NCBI GenBank assembly: GCA_019120635.1
Contig: DWUR01000098.1
Coordinates: 1 to 64,000, forward strand
Length of the DNA stretch: 64,000 nucleotides
From: Candidatus Corynebacterium intestinavium
GTDB taxonomy: Bacteria; Actinomycetota; Actinomycetes; Mycobacteriales; Mycobacteriaceae
Reading direction: 5' to 3'
A model generated the notes under the pieces. That model was given only the letters and a program-made list of their open reading frames with translations. It was not told the origin of the DNA and made no database searches. A program made the translations under genes and the position numbers. The stretch's first letter is position 1. Each line of letters begins with the position of its first letter. Shown here in pieces: positions 7,615-16,906 of the stretch.

Positions 7615-8763
7615 CTAGCCGCGACGGACGCGGCGGAACAGCTTTGGCTTCGTTGAGTTCTGGATGCGAGCCCCACGAATCAAGATGTAGAGGAATACCG
7701 CAGCACCCAGAACACCAAGAACGGTACCCACCGGGATCTCATACGGGTAGCGGATGACGCGGCTCAGAATGTCCCCACCCAGGGTCATAGCTGCACCACA
7801 GGCCGCGACCCACGGCAGTGCCTTGCGAGCATTGTCGCCAACGCGTGCGCGAACCAGATTGGGGACGATCAGCCCGATGAAGGGAATCGCACCCACGACG
7901 GTGACTGTGACGGCCGCGATGATAGCCACGATGACGATGGCGGAGTACTCGACGAGCTTGACGCGGACGCCCACTCCCTTAGCCAGGTCGTGGCCCAGGC
8001 CGAGCAGAGTCAAGCGGTCAGCGAGAACATAGGCAGCGAGGGCAAGCAGTGCGACGAGCCAAAGGAGCTCATAGCGACCACGGAGCACGCCTGCGAAGGA
8101 TCCGAGCTGCCATGTGCCGAGGCTCTGCAGCAGGTCGAAGGAGTATGCGAAGAACGTGGTGGCAGCACCAATGATGCCACCGTAGATGATGCCCACCAGC
8201 GGAACCGTGAAGCCGGTTCGCACCTTGATGCGGGCCACGATGACCAGGAAACCAATCGTGCCGATGAGCGCGGTAAGGCTGGCCATCCCGAGCTTCGCCC
8301 ACATCGGGGCACTGGGAAGCAGGAGCGCGACGGCCAACAAACCAGCCATCGCGGACTCCGTGGATCCTACGGTAGAGGCCTCAACGAAGCGGTTACGAGC
8401 CAGCAGCTGCATGATCAGCCCGCCCATGGCCAACGCAGAACCAGCCAGCAAGGCGGCCAGGGTGCGCGGGATACGGGAGACAGCGACCACGGAGGAATCC
8501 GCGTCCGCAGCCCCCAGCATCAGGCTGAACAGCGAGAGCAGCACGAGAACGCCCACGAGGATCATGGCGTAGACGGAACCGCGCGAACGAGGCGTTGTTT
8601 GCCGGTCTGCGGATTCGTCCGTTGCCGCGGGATGACCTCCTGCAGCAGTGTCGATTGCGGCGTCCTGAGCATCGACCTGATCCCGGTACGAGGTGTGCGG
8701 GGCACGCGACAAGGGGACTCCTGCTTGCCTCGTCAGGGTGCTCACGGAACCGTTGGTACCCAT
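7615..8763 (-). CDS. Iron-siderophore ABC transporter permease, first
   Basis: About 382 residues from ATG 8763, which has AGGAGAG upstream; the longer frame to 8844 would start inside a stem-loop and is less likely. FecCD family with eight or more helices after a roughly 65-residue hydrophilic N-terminal extension of low complexity, longer than usual. The GLIVPNLVRARVGDNARKAL region matches the FecCD coupling helix. It is separated from the binding-protein gene by the 8813-8841 stem-loop, which may tune expression relative to the abundant lipoprotein. Confidence 0.88.
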   Translation of the reverse strand: MGTNGSVSTLTRQAGVPLSRAPHTSYRDQVDAQDAAIDTAAGGHPAATDESADRQTTPRSRGSVYAMILVGVLVLLSLFSLMLGAADADSSVVAVSRIPRTLAALLAGSALAMGGLIMQLLARNRFVEASTVGSTESAMAGLLAVALLLPSAPMWAKLGMASLTALIGTIGFLVIVARIKVRTGFTVPLVGIIYGGIIGAATTFFAYSFDLLQSLGTWQLGSFAGVLRGRYELLWLVALLALAAYVLADRLTLLGLGHDLAKGVGVRVKLVEYSAIVIVAIIAAVTVTVVGAIPFIGLIVPNLVRARVGDNARKALPWVAACGAAMTLGGDILSRVIRYPYEIPVGTVLGVLGAAVFLYILIRGARIQNSTKPKLFRRVRRG

Positions 8764-8812
8764 CTTGCTCGCTACTCTCCTAATACCGTCTCGCTCGCTT
8801 GTTACGTGATTG

Positions 8813-8841
8813 AACCGCGCCACGGGTGCCCGTGGCGCGGT
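8813..8841 (-). promoter_or_regulatory. Intra-operon stem-loop between binding protein and permease genes
   Basis: Perfect 13-base arms (ACCGCGCCACGGG 8814-8826, CCCGTGGCGCGGT 8829-8841) around two bases. On the transcribed minus strand no U-tract follows, so it is not a classical terminator. A 3'-stabilising or partial attenuation element is more likely. Confidence 0.6.
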
Positions 8842-8851
8842 CATTGTTTTA

Positions 8852-9811
8852 TTACAGTGCCTGCTCGATATCGTCGAGCATGGTGTTCAGGCCGTCGATG
8901 CCGCCACCGTTGAGGTACCAGTCAGCACCGCTCAGCATGTAGATCCGGTCTTCCTTGGCCGCATCCGTCTGCTTGACCAGCTCGTTGTCGAGGGTGGCCT
9001 TCGCGGAGTGGCCTTCCTGGCCGATCGCTGCGTCGCGGTCGATCACGAAGATGGTCTTCGGGTTGATCTTCTTCAGCAGCTCGAAGGAAGCGTTCTCGCC
9101 GTGAGAGCTACCGCTGTCAATATTGCCTGCCGGGGTGAAGCCGAGATCGTTGAAGACCAGGCCGAAGCGGGAGTCCGCACCGTAGAGGCTGATCTCCCCG
9201 CCACTGGTCATCAAGACGGCGGCCTCCTTCTTATCGGCCGGAACGGAGTCGGAGATCTTCTTCACGCGCTCGCGGATCTCGTCGGCCTTCTCCTTAGCTT
9301 CGGCTTCCTTGCCGAAGAGCTTGCCCAGGGCCTCGACACGCTCCAGATTGCTCTCGATCGTGTAGTGATCGTAGTTAATCGTCATGTTCGCGGTCGGGGC
9401 GATCTTCTCGAACTCCTTGAGCATCTTCGCCTGACGCCCGCCGATGATGATCAGATCCGGATCCGCTGAGGCGATGGCCTCCATGTCCGGCTCCTTCAGA
9501 GAACCAGCGTTAGCTTCGATCCCCTCTGCAGCCTTCGGCATGGTGGCAGCCTTGGCGGTGGACACGACGCGGTCCTTCTCTCCCAGCGCAGCCAGGGTAT
9601 CGAGGGAAGCGTAGTCGAGGACGACGATGCGCTTCGGCTCGGACTCCAGCTCGACGGTGCCATTTTCAGCTTCGAGGGTATAGGTCCGATCCGCGTTATT
9701 CTGCTGGCTAGATGCGGAATTATTCTCGGCGGAGTTGTCCTCGGCCGCGCAGCCCGCGAGGATCAGAGAGAATCCGGCAGCTGCTGCAACGAGTGCGTGG
9801 GAGATCTTCAA
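8852..9811 (-). CDS. Siderophore-binding lipoprotein of the ABC importer
   Basis: A 319-residue class III solute-binding protein. A signal peptide (residues 1-20) ends in lipobox LAGC with C21 as the lipidated cysteine, followed by a Ser/Asn/Glu-rich linker. The VVLDYASLDTLAALG, ADPDLIIIGGRQ and SRFGLVFNDLGF segments are typical of the CeuE/FatB/YclQ siderophore receptors. First gene of the four-gene importer, behind two DtxR boxes, so expected to be induced by iron starvation. Whether it binds a catecholate, hydroxamate or mixed siderophore cannot be read here. Confidence 0.9.
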   Translation of the reverse strand: MKISHALVAAAAGFSLILAGCAAEDNSAENNSASSQQNNADRTYTLEAENGTVELESEPKRIVVLDYASLDTLAALGEKDRVVSTAKAATMPKAAEGIEANAGSLKEPDMEAIASADPDLIIIGGRQAKMLKEFEKIAPTANMTINYDHYTIESNLERVEALGKLFGKEAEAKEKADEIRERVKKISDSVPADKKEAAVLMTSGGEISLYGADSRFGLVFNDLGFTPAGNIDSGSSHGENASFELLKKINPKTIFVIDRDAAIGQEGHSAKATLDNELVKQTDAAKEDRIYMLSGADWYLNGGGIDGLNTMLDDIEQAL

Positions 9812-9893
9812 TCTTTTGCTCTTCCTAGTTCGTCCCCGGTCCGCCTCTGCAGGGAGACACGGCCGGCATTATTCCGAAGGTTGACCGAACAAG

Positions 9894-9912
9894 CAAGGTT
9901 AGCTTGCCCTAA
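9894..9912. promoter_or_regulatory. DtxR box 1 before the siderophore importer
   Basis: The 19-base site CAAGGTTAGCTTGCCCTAA matches the established DtxR consensus TTAGGTTAGCCTAACCTAA at 14 of 19 positions, counted by eye. It lies 83 bases upstream of the lipoprotein start, so iron-loaded DtxR should repress the operon. dtxR itself is at 26440. Confidence 0.8.
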
Positions 9913-9943
9913 GTCCCCCTAGATACTGTCAAAGAGAGTGAAG

Positions 9944-9962
9944 ATAGGCAAGCCTAAATTGA
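9944..9962. promoter_or_regulatory. DtxR box 2 before the siderophore importer
   Basis: ATAGGCAAGCCTAAATTGA matches the DtxR consensus at 13 of 19 positions, with an intact AGCCTAA core. It is centred 50 bases (about five helical turns) from box 1, a spacing compatible with two DtxR dimer pairs on one face of the DNA. A TTGACA-like element (minus strand, 9927-9932) lies between the boxes and could be the -35. Confidence 0.68.
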
Positions 9963-9998
9963 ATCCTTCGCGGATTTAGGCAACATTATTGTTTCTAA

Positions 9999-10029
9999 TT
10001 ACCCCCGTTACCGGGTGAACAGGGGGTAA
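9999..10029 (-). terminator. Stem-loop after dxs
   Basis: Eight-base arms TTACCCCC (9999-10006) and GGGGGTAA (10022-10029), directly beyond the dxs stop at 10036. The sequence after it on the minus strand is AT-rich (AATTAGAAAC) but lacks a clean U-run. Probable dxs terminator separating it from the iron-regulated operon. Confidence 0.55.
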
Positions 10030-10035
10030 AAGCCA

Positions 10036-11925
10036 CTAGAAGCGGTCGAGCCACCCCGTCACGCGCTCCTCCACGGATGCCACATCAAGGCCCACTTCCC
10101 CGAGCACTTCTCCCCGCGATGCGTGCGCCAGGTACTCCTGCGGCACCGCGAGCAAACGCACCGGTGTATCCACCTCCGCAGCGCTCAACGCCGCCTGCAG
10201 CGCAGAACCGGCGCCACCGTGGATACCGTTATCCTCGACCGTCACCACGAGGTCGGCATCGCTGGCGAGCTCGACGAGTTCCTCGGAGACCGGGTAGACC
10301 CAGTGTGGATCCACGGCCGCAGACTCCCAGCCCTTCGCCTTGGCCGCCTCAGCGGCCGCCCGGGACTGCCCCACGAGCGCGCCGTAGTTAATCACCAGCA
10401 GCTTCTTCGCACCGTCCCCATCGGTCGTGCGGTGGTCGAACAGGACGTCGTAGCTCTCCTCCTGCCGGAGGGCAGGAATGTCTGCCGGAACGCTGCCCTT
10501 CGGGAAGCGCACGACGGTGGGGGCGTCGTCAACATCGAGGCACCGGTCCAGCGCCACGCGCAGTTGCTCCCCGTCGCGCGGAGCAGCGACATGAATCCCC
10601 GGCACAATTCCGGTGATGGACATGTCCCACATACCGTTGTGGCTGGCACCATCCGGGCCGGTAATGCCAGCGCGATCCAGCACAAAGGTCACGCCCAGCC
10701 CCAGCAGACCTACATCCATCAGCATCTGGTCGAAGGCGCGGTTGAGGAAGGTCGAATACACCGCAACAACCGGGTGCAAGCCGCCCAAGGCAAGGCCAGC
10801 CGCGGAGGTGACGGCATGCTGTTCTGCGATACCGACGTCAAAGGTGCGCTGCGGAAAGACCTCACCAAACTCAGCGAGTCCAGTGGGGCCGGCCATCGCG
10901 GCGGTGATCGCCACGACGTCATCCCTCTCCCCCGCCCGCTCGATGAGGTGGGAGGAGAACACCTGGGTCCAGCCAGGCTTCGAGGCTTCCTTCGGCACAC
11001 CGGTGACTGGGTCGATCACGCCCGTGGCGTGCATCTGATCAGCTTCGTCGTTCTCCGCCGGGTCGAAGCCCTTGCCCTTGTGGGTGATCGTGTGGACGAT
11101 GACGGGGCCGCCGTAGTCCTTCGCGTAACGCAGGGCGTTCTCCACCTGGCCGATATCGTGGCCATCAACCGGGCCAATGTACTTCAGCCCCAGGTCGGAG
11201 AACATTTCCTGCGGGAGGATGGAGTGCTTGACCCCTTCCTTGAGACCGGAAATCAGCTGGAATGCACGGTCCCCAACCCACCCCATGCGGCCGAGGGTGT
11301 TTTTCCCGGACTCCATGACCTTGTCGTAGGCGGGCTGCAGGCGCAGCGCGGCAAGGTTTTCTGCCAGCCCACCGATGGTCGGCGAGTAGGAACGCCCATT
11401 GTCGTTGACGACGATGACGATAGAGCGCTTCTTGCCGGTGGCGATGTTGTTCAGCGCCTCCCAGCACATGCCACCTGTGAGTGCCCCATCACCAACGACT
11501 GCCGCGACGTGACGGTGAGACTGGCCGCTGAGCTCGAATGCCTTGGCCAGCCCGTCGGCATAAGAAAGGGATGCCGAGGCGTGGGAGGACTCGGTCCAGT
11601 CATGCGGGCTTTCCGCGCGGTCAGGGTAGCCCGACAGGCCGTCCTTCTGTCGCAGCGTGTCGAAGAGATCGCGGCGCCCCGTGAGGATCTTGTGCACGTA
11701 CGCCTGGTGTCCCGTGTCGAAGATCAGGGGGTCGGACGGCGAGTCGAAGACACGGTGCAGCGCCATCGTCAGCTCGACGACACCGAGGTTCGGACCCAAG
11801 TGTCCGCCGGTTGCGGAAACTTTTTCAATCAAAAATTCCCGAATCTCCTGCGCCAGCTGATCCAGCTTGCCCTCATCGAGCATCTTCAGATCCGCTGGTG
11901 AGGAAATATTTTCAAGGATTCCCAT
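10036..11925 (-). CDS. dxs: 1-deoxy-D-xylulose-5-phosphate synthase
   Basis: About 629 residues from ATG 11925 (MGILENISS); the open frame continues upstream without a better start. Thiamine-diphosphate enzyme that condenses pyruvate and glyceraldehyde-3-phosphate, the first step of the MEP isoprenoid pathway. Motifs: [16 protein letters not shown] and the diphosphate-binding [16 protein letters not shown] in the first domain, and [17 protein letters not shown] in the second, transketolase-like domain. The C-terminal domain carries [17 protein letters not shown]. It follows the RNA methyltransferase gene, as in mycobacteria and C. glutamicum. Confidence 0.96.
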   Translation of the reverse strand: MGILENISSPADLKMLDEGKLDQLAQEIREFLIEKVSATGGHLGPNLGVVELTMALHRVFDSPSDPLIFDTGHQAYVHKILTGRRDLFDTLRQKDGLSGYPDRAESPHDWTESSHASASLSYADGLAKAFELSGQSHRHVAAVVGDGALTGGMCWEALNNIATGKKRSIVIVVNDNGRSYSPTIGGLAENLAALRLQPAYDKVMESGKNTLGRMGWVGDRAFQLISGLKEGVKHSILPQEMFSDLGLKYIGPVDGHDIGQVENALRYAKDYGGPVIVHTITHKGKGFDPAENDEADQMHATGVIDPVTGVPKEASKPGWTQVFSSHLIERAGERDDVVAITAAMAGPTGLAEFGEVFPQRTFDVGIAEQHAVTSAAGLALGGLHPVVAVYSTFLNRAFDQMLMDVGLLGLGVTFVLDRAGITGPDGASHNGMWDMSITGIVPGIHVAAPRDGEQLRVALDRCLDVDDAPTVVRFPKGSVPADIPALRQEESYDVLFDHRTTDGDGAKKLLVINYGALVGQSRAAAEAAKAKGWESAAVDPHWVYPVSEELVELASDADLVVTVEDNGIHGGAGSALQAALSAAEVDTPVRLLAVPQEYLAHASRGEVLGEVGLDVASVEERVTGWLDRF

Positions 11926-11995
11926 TGAACTCAGTTTCTCTCCATCCCACATTGAATTCGCTGGCCCCATCTTAGTGGGGACACCGCCTTCAGCG

Positions 11996-13246
11996 TTATT
12001 CGCCCGCCGCCTCGAAGTACAACAGTGTTTCGACGTGATGGGCCAACCCGAAAGCGTCGACGATCTCCATCTCGCGCAACTCATAACCCGCGTCTCGCCA
12101 CAGGCCCGCGTCGCGGGCTGCCGTGGCGGGGTCGCAGCCGATGTGAATCACTCGCGGTGGGCGGTGCTGCGCGATGTTCTGAATGACGGCGGCCCCCGCC
12201 CCCGTCCGCGGCGGGTCGAGAACGACGGCGTCCAGCTTCGCGACCTCCTCGAGGTTCTCCAACCACGCACCGACGTCGCTGCTGCGGAAACGCACGGCCG
12301 TGTCCGTCGCTTCAGAGCCAGCTTCCCGGGCTGCAGCGAAGGCTTCCCGTCCAGCTTGCGTTGCGCTGCTCGCGACGTCCACAATCTCAACATTGCGCGC
12401 GGAGCCCAACAGGCCCGCGGACAGAGCGCCGCAGCCACCGTAGAGATCCCACACGGTGTGCAGCTCTCCGTTCAGCCGGTCGGCGACCCAGCGGGCGTAA
12501 TAGGCGCTGGCTTGGATGTGAGACTGCCAGAACGCGTCCACCGGCACCTTCCAGCTCACGCCGAGGTGCGAATGCAGCACCTCGCCATCGCCGTCGAGAA
12601 CACGGCGTTTCCGGCCCCGTCGGGTTTTCTTGAGCTCCACGACGGAGCGCTTACCGTCTCGACCGACACCCACCACGATCTCGCTGTGTGGGCTGGGATT
12701 TAGCCCGGCGACGCCCTCGGCCAGTCCGGGCAGCCATTGGGAGCACTCCACCTCAGCCAGCGGGACGATCTCATTGCTCTTCGGCTTCCGCAGTCCGGCC
12801 TGCCCTTCCGCGTCGACGCCGAGGCGTGCGCGGTGACGGTAGTGAGTAAAAGGCCACAGGCTCGTCGCGCGAACATGAGCGTCGAGGAAAGCCTGCGACA
12901 GCTCGAACTTGGCAAGGCGACGGAACTGGTCAATGACCACCGCCTGCTTAAAATCCAGCGAGCCGTGGGCATCAACGAAGTCGAGGTCGCAGCAACCAGC
13001 TCCGGCAGCAGCAGCGTCGCATTGACCAGCGACCCGGTGCGGGCTCGGCTGGTCAATAGCTAGCGCTTGACCAGTGCGGAACCTTTGCTTGCCGCTTTTT
13101 TTAGCCGGGTCCAGCGCAACCTCGACCCCCTTCTCCCCGGGCAACCCGCCACGAACAAAAACGATCTGTCCGTCGTTCTGGCCAATGACCACCCCTCGGT
13201 GGCCGGGTTGATCCAGATCCAGAGTGATGGTCTCCGGGCTAATCAT
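11996..13246 (-). CDS. TrmA/RlmD-family RNA (uracil-C5) methyltransferase-like protein
   Basis: About 416 residues. An N-terminal TRAM-like RNA-binding domain (residues 1-60) is followed by an inserted region and a class I SAM domain. SAM motif [14 protein letters not shown], substrate motif [11 protein letters not shown], and the nucleophilic cysteine in [12 protein letters not shown] are all present, so it looks active. It is the homologue of Rv2689c; which uracil in tRNA or rRNA it methylates is unknown. The start at ATG 13246 overlaps the end of the DUF3710 gene by 8 bases, suggesting coupling. dxs begins 70 bases downstream, after a small CCCCA/TGGGG hairpin (11965-11980). Confidence 0.85.
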   Translation of the reverse strand: MISPETITLDLDQPGHRGVVIGQNDGQIVFVRGGLPGEKGVEVALDPAKKSGKQRFRTGQALAIDQPSPHRVAGQCDAAAAGAGCCDLDFVDAHGSLDFKQAVVIDQFRRLAKFELSQAFLDAHVRATSLWPFTHYRHRARLGVDAEGQAGLRKPKSNEIVPLAEVECSQWLPGLAEGVAGLNPSPHSEIVVGVGRDGKRSVVELKKTRRGRKRRVLDGDGEVLHSHLGVSWKVPVDAFWQSHIQASAYYARWVADRLNGELHTVWDLYGGCGALSAGLLGSARNVEIVDVASSATQAGREAFAAAREAGSEATDTAVRFRSSDVGAWLENLEEVAKLDAVVLDPPRTGAGAAVIQNIAQHRPPRVIHIGCDPATAARDAGLWRDAGYELREMEIVDAFGLAHHVETLLYFEAAGE

Positions 13247-13985
13247 TGCCGTCCTCGTTGGGATCCTGCTGCTGTGCCGGGGCATTCTGCTGCTCCTGCA
13301 GGTGTCGCGCCAGCTCCTCAACCATGGCCTGCGGCAGCTGAACCGGCAACGGATCGCCGGCGGGGATTGGGTCCGTGCCGCGAACAACGAAGGTGCGGGC
13401 GATGATCTCGCGGCCCAGCGCCGCCATCTGCTCAGCGGACTCCTGTGGGCCGGCGAGCGTCATGCGCAGCATCCATCGCGGGCCGGTCGCCCCAATAACT
13501 CGGAGTGTGCCCTCACCGGACTCTGCAACGATCTCCGCGCCCCAGGGCCCCTCCTCGGTGGTTGCCTCCAGCCCGTCGGCTGCCATGCCATCGATGAGCG
13601 TCGGCACCGTGTTATCCCAAAGTTCGCCGGTGGTGGGGGCAGCGAAGACCACCGGGGTGACCCGGCCGAATGGGGTGAGGATGTGGAGCATTTGCGGGCC
13701 ATCGTCGCCCATCTCCACCTGTACCTCGGCCTCGTGTGGAACCGGGATCATCATGGACCCCAGGTCGAGTCCGCCCTTGGCGAAATCGCTGAAATTGTAT
13801 TCACGGTAGTCCAGTGTGTCCCCGTCGAAGGGCCCAAAGTCCTCACCCTGGACGGGTTGGTCAGCTTCTCCCGATCCGGCTGCGGCGTTTCCCGCCGCGT
13901 CGGAGACCTCCTGCTCGGCCTGGCTCTGAGGCGCGCTTGGATCTGCGCCACTGGGTTCGTTTTTCTTCTTAGAAAATGGCCACAT
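13239..13985 (-). CDS. DUF3710 family protein
   Basis: A 248-residue protein of unknown function. The first 45 residues are low-complexity and charged (MWPFSKKKNEPSG start), then a conserved globular DUF3710 core runs from about residue 50 to 210, with FGPFD near its start. The C-terminus is Gln/Asp-rich. It has no membrane helix after the first residues. It lies between dut and the methyltransferase in the same direction, a conserved actinobacterial order. No function can be assigned from sequence. Confidence 0.8.
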   Translation of the reverse strand: MWPFSKKKNEPSGADPSAPQSQAEQEVSDAAGNAAAGSGEADQPVQGEDFGPFDGDTLDYREYNFSDFAKGGLDLGSMMIPVPHEAEVQVEMGDDGPQMLHILTPFGRVTPVVFAAPTTGELWDNTVPTLIDGMAADGLEATTEEGPWGAEIVAESGEGTLRVIGATGPRWMLRMTLAGPQESAEQMAALGREIIARTFVVRGTDPIPAGDPLPVQLPQAMVEELARHLQEQQNAPAQQQDPNEDGND

Positions 13986-14101
13986 TTTTAACTACTGTCC
14001 TTCCGCACTTGCCAACGCGGCGCTGGCTAGCTCCACCGTTGGGGTTTAAAAGCTGGAAATTAAACTTAATCGGCTATCGGGACCGGCTGCCCGACCACGC
14101 A

Positions 14102-14551
14102 TCAACGCGTGCCGGTGGAGCCGTGGCCACCACTTCCGCGGGCGGTCTCCCCGAGTTGCTCAATGCTGTCCACAGCCACGACGTCGCAGAGGCTGACCTC
14201 CTGAATGAGCAGCTGAGCGATGCGTTCACCCCGGCTGATGCTGATTGTTTCTTGCGGGTCAAGGTTGATCAGGTTGACCTTGACCTCCCCCCGATATCCC
14301 GCATCGATGGTGCCGGGCGCATTGACGATCGACAATCCCTTCTTCACCGCCAGTCCGCTGCGCGGGTGAACCAGACCAACCTTGCCGACCGGCACCGCCA
14401 TCGCAATTCCCGTCCCCACCAGGCTGCGCTGCCCGGGGTTCAAGGTGATGTCCTCGGCGGAGTAAAGATCGATGCCCGCATCTTCAGGGTGTGCCCGGTT
14501 CGGTAGCGGGAGAGATGGATCAATCTGAAAAATTTCCAACGGGCTGCTCAT
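14102..14551 (-). CDS. dut: dUTPase
   Basis: A 149-residue trimeric dUTP diphosphatase that makes dUMP and keeps uracil out of DNA. All five motifs are visible: [41 protein letters not shown] and the C-terminal [10 protein letters not shown]. Motif V has His where most families have Phe; the mycobacterial enzyme also has His there, so this is a lineage trait, not a defect. Upstream of the DUF3710 gene with a 116-base gap that shows no gene. Confidence 0.95.
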   Translation of the reverse strand: MSSPLEIFQIDPSLPLPNRAHPEDAGIDLYSAEDITLNPGQRSLVGTGIAMAVPVGKVGLVHPRSGLAVKKGLSIVNAPGTIDAGYRGEVKVNLINLDPQETISISRGERIAQLLIQEVSLCDVVAVDSIEQLGETARGSGGHGSTGTR

Positions 14552-14772
14552 GAGGCTCCATTCTACAAGGTCATTCCCATCTCGTTATTGGCCCGCTGCA
14601 GGAAAGTCTCCCCCTCGGTGGGAGCCACGGCGGCTTCGGAACACCTGATGGTGTGTGGGTAAGATGGTGGCCGGTAATTGCCACCCAATAACGGCTCGGT
14701 ATGGCGCCTCACCGCCTGCGAGGCCGGCCCCGGGTAAAGATCCACATGTAGACGAGGAGCACTCTGCGAGTC

Positions 14773-15294
14773 ATGGACGCTGCGAACGGAGCATCGACCC
14801 CACCGGCGAAGACCGACGAGGCGACGGGCACGCGGGTGCTGTACAGCGAGACCCAGCGCGTTCCGCTGTCCTGGTGGCTCGCCACCGCCGGCGTGGTCGC
14901 TATCATCGCTTGGCAAGCTCAAATGGGACGCGACTGGTGGTGGTCGATCGTGGCCGGGGTGATCGCAGCCGCCCTCGCGACCTGGGGGCTCATCGCGCTT
15001 TCTCGGACGAAGGTCGAGGTCGTGGAAGACTCCCGGGGGGGCAGGATTATCCGCGCGGGCGATGCCCAGCTGCCGGCCTCCGTGGTCGACCGCACGCTGG
15101 TCATTCCGCCCACCGCGAAGCAAGCTGCGTTGGGTCGCCAGCTCGACCCTGCCGCTTTCGTCATTCACAAGGGGTGGATTCCGACGATGGCAATGCTCGT
15201 GCTCGATGATCCGTTGGACCCCACCCCCTACTGGCTGGTCTCCAGCAAGAACCCCCAGGAACTGCTGGAAGCGCTGGGAAGGCCCATTTACTAG
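14773..15294 (+). CDS. DUF3093 family membrane protein
   Basis: A 173-residue protein with two adjacent hydrophobic helices (about residues 35-75) and a soluble C-terminal half ending LVSSKNPQELLEALG. It matches the actinobacterial DUF3093 family (Rv2698 homologue) found beside dut. Function unknown. A GAGGAG site lies 13 bases before ATG 14773. A TAAGAT element near 14659 could be its -10. Divergent from dut, and closed by the terminator at 15317. Confidence 0.8.
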   Translation: MDAANGASTPPAKTDEATGTRVLYSETQRVPLSWWLATAGVVAIIAWQAQMGRDWWWSIVAGVIAAALATWGLIALSRTKVEVVEDSRGGRIIRAGDAQLPASVVDRTLVIPPTAKQAALGRQLDPAAFVIHKGWIPTMAMLVLDDPLDPTPYWLVSSKNPQELLEALGRPIY

Positions 15295-15316
15295 GGTTCC
15301 CAGCGCCTCCGCCCTC

Positions 15317-15355
15317 CCGGTCTGCTCGGTGTTACACCCACAGGCCGGCTTTTTA
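15317..15355 (+). terminator. Rho-independent terminator after the DUF3093 gene
   Basis: Arms CCGGTCTG (15317-15324) and CAGGCCGG (15341-15348) pair with one G-U, followed by CTTTTT. It lies between the convergent DUF3093 and DUF4193 genes. Confidence 0.72.
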
Positions 15356-15359
15356 TGCC

Positions 15360-15659
15360 TTAAGCGCAGTCGATGCAGATGAACTCGGTGTCGCTGAGCT
15401 TCTCACCGACACGGCTGCGGTGCTGCACGAGGAAACACTCGGAGCAGGTGAACTCGTCGTTCTGCTTCGGCGTGACCGTGGTTGACAGCTCCTCCCCGGA
15501 GACTTCCTCCATCGGCAGTTCGAAGGGCTCCACGATTTCGCCATCGTCGGTGTCCGAAATCGCTGGCTCCGCCTTCTCAGCGGCCTTCAAGCCTTCGAGA
15601 GAGTCAGTCTCCAGCTCTTCCTCAGCGCTTCGTCGCGGTGCATCGTAGTCCGTGGCCAT
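15360..15659 (-). CDS. DUF4193 family zinc-ribbon-like protein
   Basis: A 99-residue acidic protein. The N-terminal two thirds is rich in Glu/Asp; the C-terminus carries two CxxC pairs (CSEC and CIDC, about 20 residues apart) that look like a zinc ribbon. DUF4193 (Rv2699c homologue) is conserved in actinobacteria; the function is unknown. It is transcribed leftwards, convergent to the DUF3093 gene. Confidence 0.83.
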   Translation of the reverse strand: MATDYDAPRRSAEEELETDSLEGLKAAEKAEPAISDTDDGEIVEPFELPMEEVSGEELSTTVTPKQNDEFTCSECFLVQHRSRVGEKLSDTEFICIDCA

Positions 15660-15780
15660 CGTTGTCCTCCCACACTCCTCGGATGATGCTCATCAGTTCT
15701 TGGGCGGGGATCCCCGCCACCTGCCGTACCGAGGGCCACAAGCCCTTTCTCCACGGCAGCCATTCGCCCCCTAGTCGAGG

Positions 15781-15823
15781 GCGCCTCATGTGTGCTGAAC
15801 GCGGATATTAGGCCATGAGGTGC
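15781..15823. terminator. Stem-loop between suhB and the DUF4193 gene
   Basis: Arms GCGCCTCATG (15781-15790) and CATGAGGTGC (15814-15823) pair with one G-U around a 23-base loop. The element lies downstream of suhB on the minus strand and upstream of the DUF4193 gene. It could end suhB transcription or sit in the DUF4193 leader; there is no U-run to decide. Confidence 0.35.
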
Positions 15824-15845
15824 ACACTTGTCACCTCCCCCCTAG

Positions 15846-16868
15846 TCATCGCAAAGAAAGTTGCTCGATGCTACCCCCTGCACCCTGGCTAACCAGCATT
15901 TTTTCGAGTTCTTCCTGCACCCCCGGCACGCCGGCGATGATGGGCAGCCCGCTGTCCGCCGTGTAGTTCAGCGTGGGGGTCACCACGGTTGCGCCCGCCC
16001 TTGCAGTAATCAGCGCGCCGGCCGCGAAATCCCAGGCGTTGAGCCCGTGCTCGTAGTAGCCGTCCACCTGACCGCTGGCCACCATGCAGAGGTCGAGCGC
16101 GGCAGAACCCAGGCGTCGGATATCCCGCACGTGAGGCAGGACGGCGCCCAGCAGGCGTGCCTGTCGCTGCCGGCGTTCGGCGTCGTAGGAAAAACCGGTC
16201 GCCACGAGCGCCTGCGCCGCGTCCTTCCGTGCCTCCTGCCGGCTAATGTTCTTGCGGTCACCGACGACCGCGTCCTCGCTCCCCAAATCAACGGGGGCGA
16301 CCGTCGCGGGGCCACCGACACAGGCGCCAAAGACATGTCCATGTGCAGCGTCAACGACTGCACCGGCCACCGGCACCCCGTCGAGGGCAGCTGCTACTGA
16401 CACAGAGAAGGCGGGAATCCCGTAGACGAAATTAACGGTGCCGTCGATCGGATCCACGATCCACTCCAGCCTTGGCCCTGCAGAGTCACCAGGATCGGCG
16501 CCCAAGGATCCTGCAGCGGGGGCAGAACTATCCGCCCCCTCCTCTTCGCCGAGGACGGTGGCCTGCGGGAACCGGTCATGCAGCCACTCGCGGATGAACG
16601 TCTCCGCGGCGCGGTCTGCTTCGGTGACGGGGTCGACTGCGGAAGACTTGGTCTGCGCCACCGGCATTGCCGAACCCATCAGCTCGATGATGGAGCCCGC
16701 CACAGCCTCACCATCGGTGCGTTCCCGGCGAGTGCGCAACACCAAGGCAGCGGCGAGTGCCGCGACCTCTTCAGCCGCGGCTTGCAGCTCGTGCACGCTC
16801 GCCCCGCCGGGGATTACCGCCGGAGCGTGGTCGGTGGTGGTTTTATCAAGCAACAAGGTCTCGGTCAT
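15846..16868 (-). CDS. suhB: Inositol monophosphatase family protein (SuhB-like)
   Basis: About 340 residues, metal-dependent phosphatase fold. Motif 1 reads WIVDPIDGTVNFV and motif 2 WDFAAGALITARAGA; both metal-ligand Asp groups are intact, as is the upstream EEEGAD acidic site. Family members hydrolyse inositol-1-phosphate, feeding phosphatidylinositol and mycothiol in actinobacteria. The 60-residue N-terminal extension and a Ser/Ala-Pro insertion before motif 1 make it longer than the usual 270 residues. Start uncertain: a GGAGG lies only one base before ATG 16868, so ATG 16898 or a downstream TTG are alternatives. Divergent from ppgK. Confidence 0.86.
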   Translation of the reverse strand: MTETLLLDKTTTDHAPAVIPGGASVHELQAAAEEVAALAAALVLRTRRERTDGEAVAGSIIELMGSAMPVAQTKSSAVDPVTEADRAAETFIREWLHDRFPQATVLGEEEGADSSAPAAGSLGADPGDSAGPRLEWIVDPIDGTVNFVYGIPAFSVSVAAALDGVPVAGAVVDAAHGHVFGACVGGPATVAPVDLGSEDAVVGDRKNISRQEARKDAAQALVATGFSYDAERRQRQARLLGAVLPHVRDIRRLGSAALDLCMVASGQVDGYYEHGLNAWDFAAGALITARAGATVVTPTLNYTADSGLPIIAGVPGVQEELEKMLVSQGAGGSIEQLSLR

Positions 16869-16906
16869 GCCTCCACAGATACCACTGATGTGTAGCATTC
16901 AGACCC

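Noticed and set aside
5820-8913. Long plus-strand ORFs opposite the siderophore importer
   Set aside because: All are antisense shadows of ABC transporter genes with intact motifs on the minus strand.
10123-11901. 592-codon ORF antisense to dxs
   Set aside because: Dxs is complete and conserved on the other strand; long antisense frames are expected in high-GC genes and this one has no recognisable domain.
14102-14140. Altered dUTPase motif V (GGHG rather than GGFG)
   Set aside because: Mycobacterial dUTPase has the same His, so it is a lineage feature rather than a defect.
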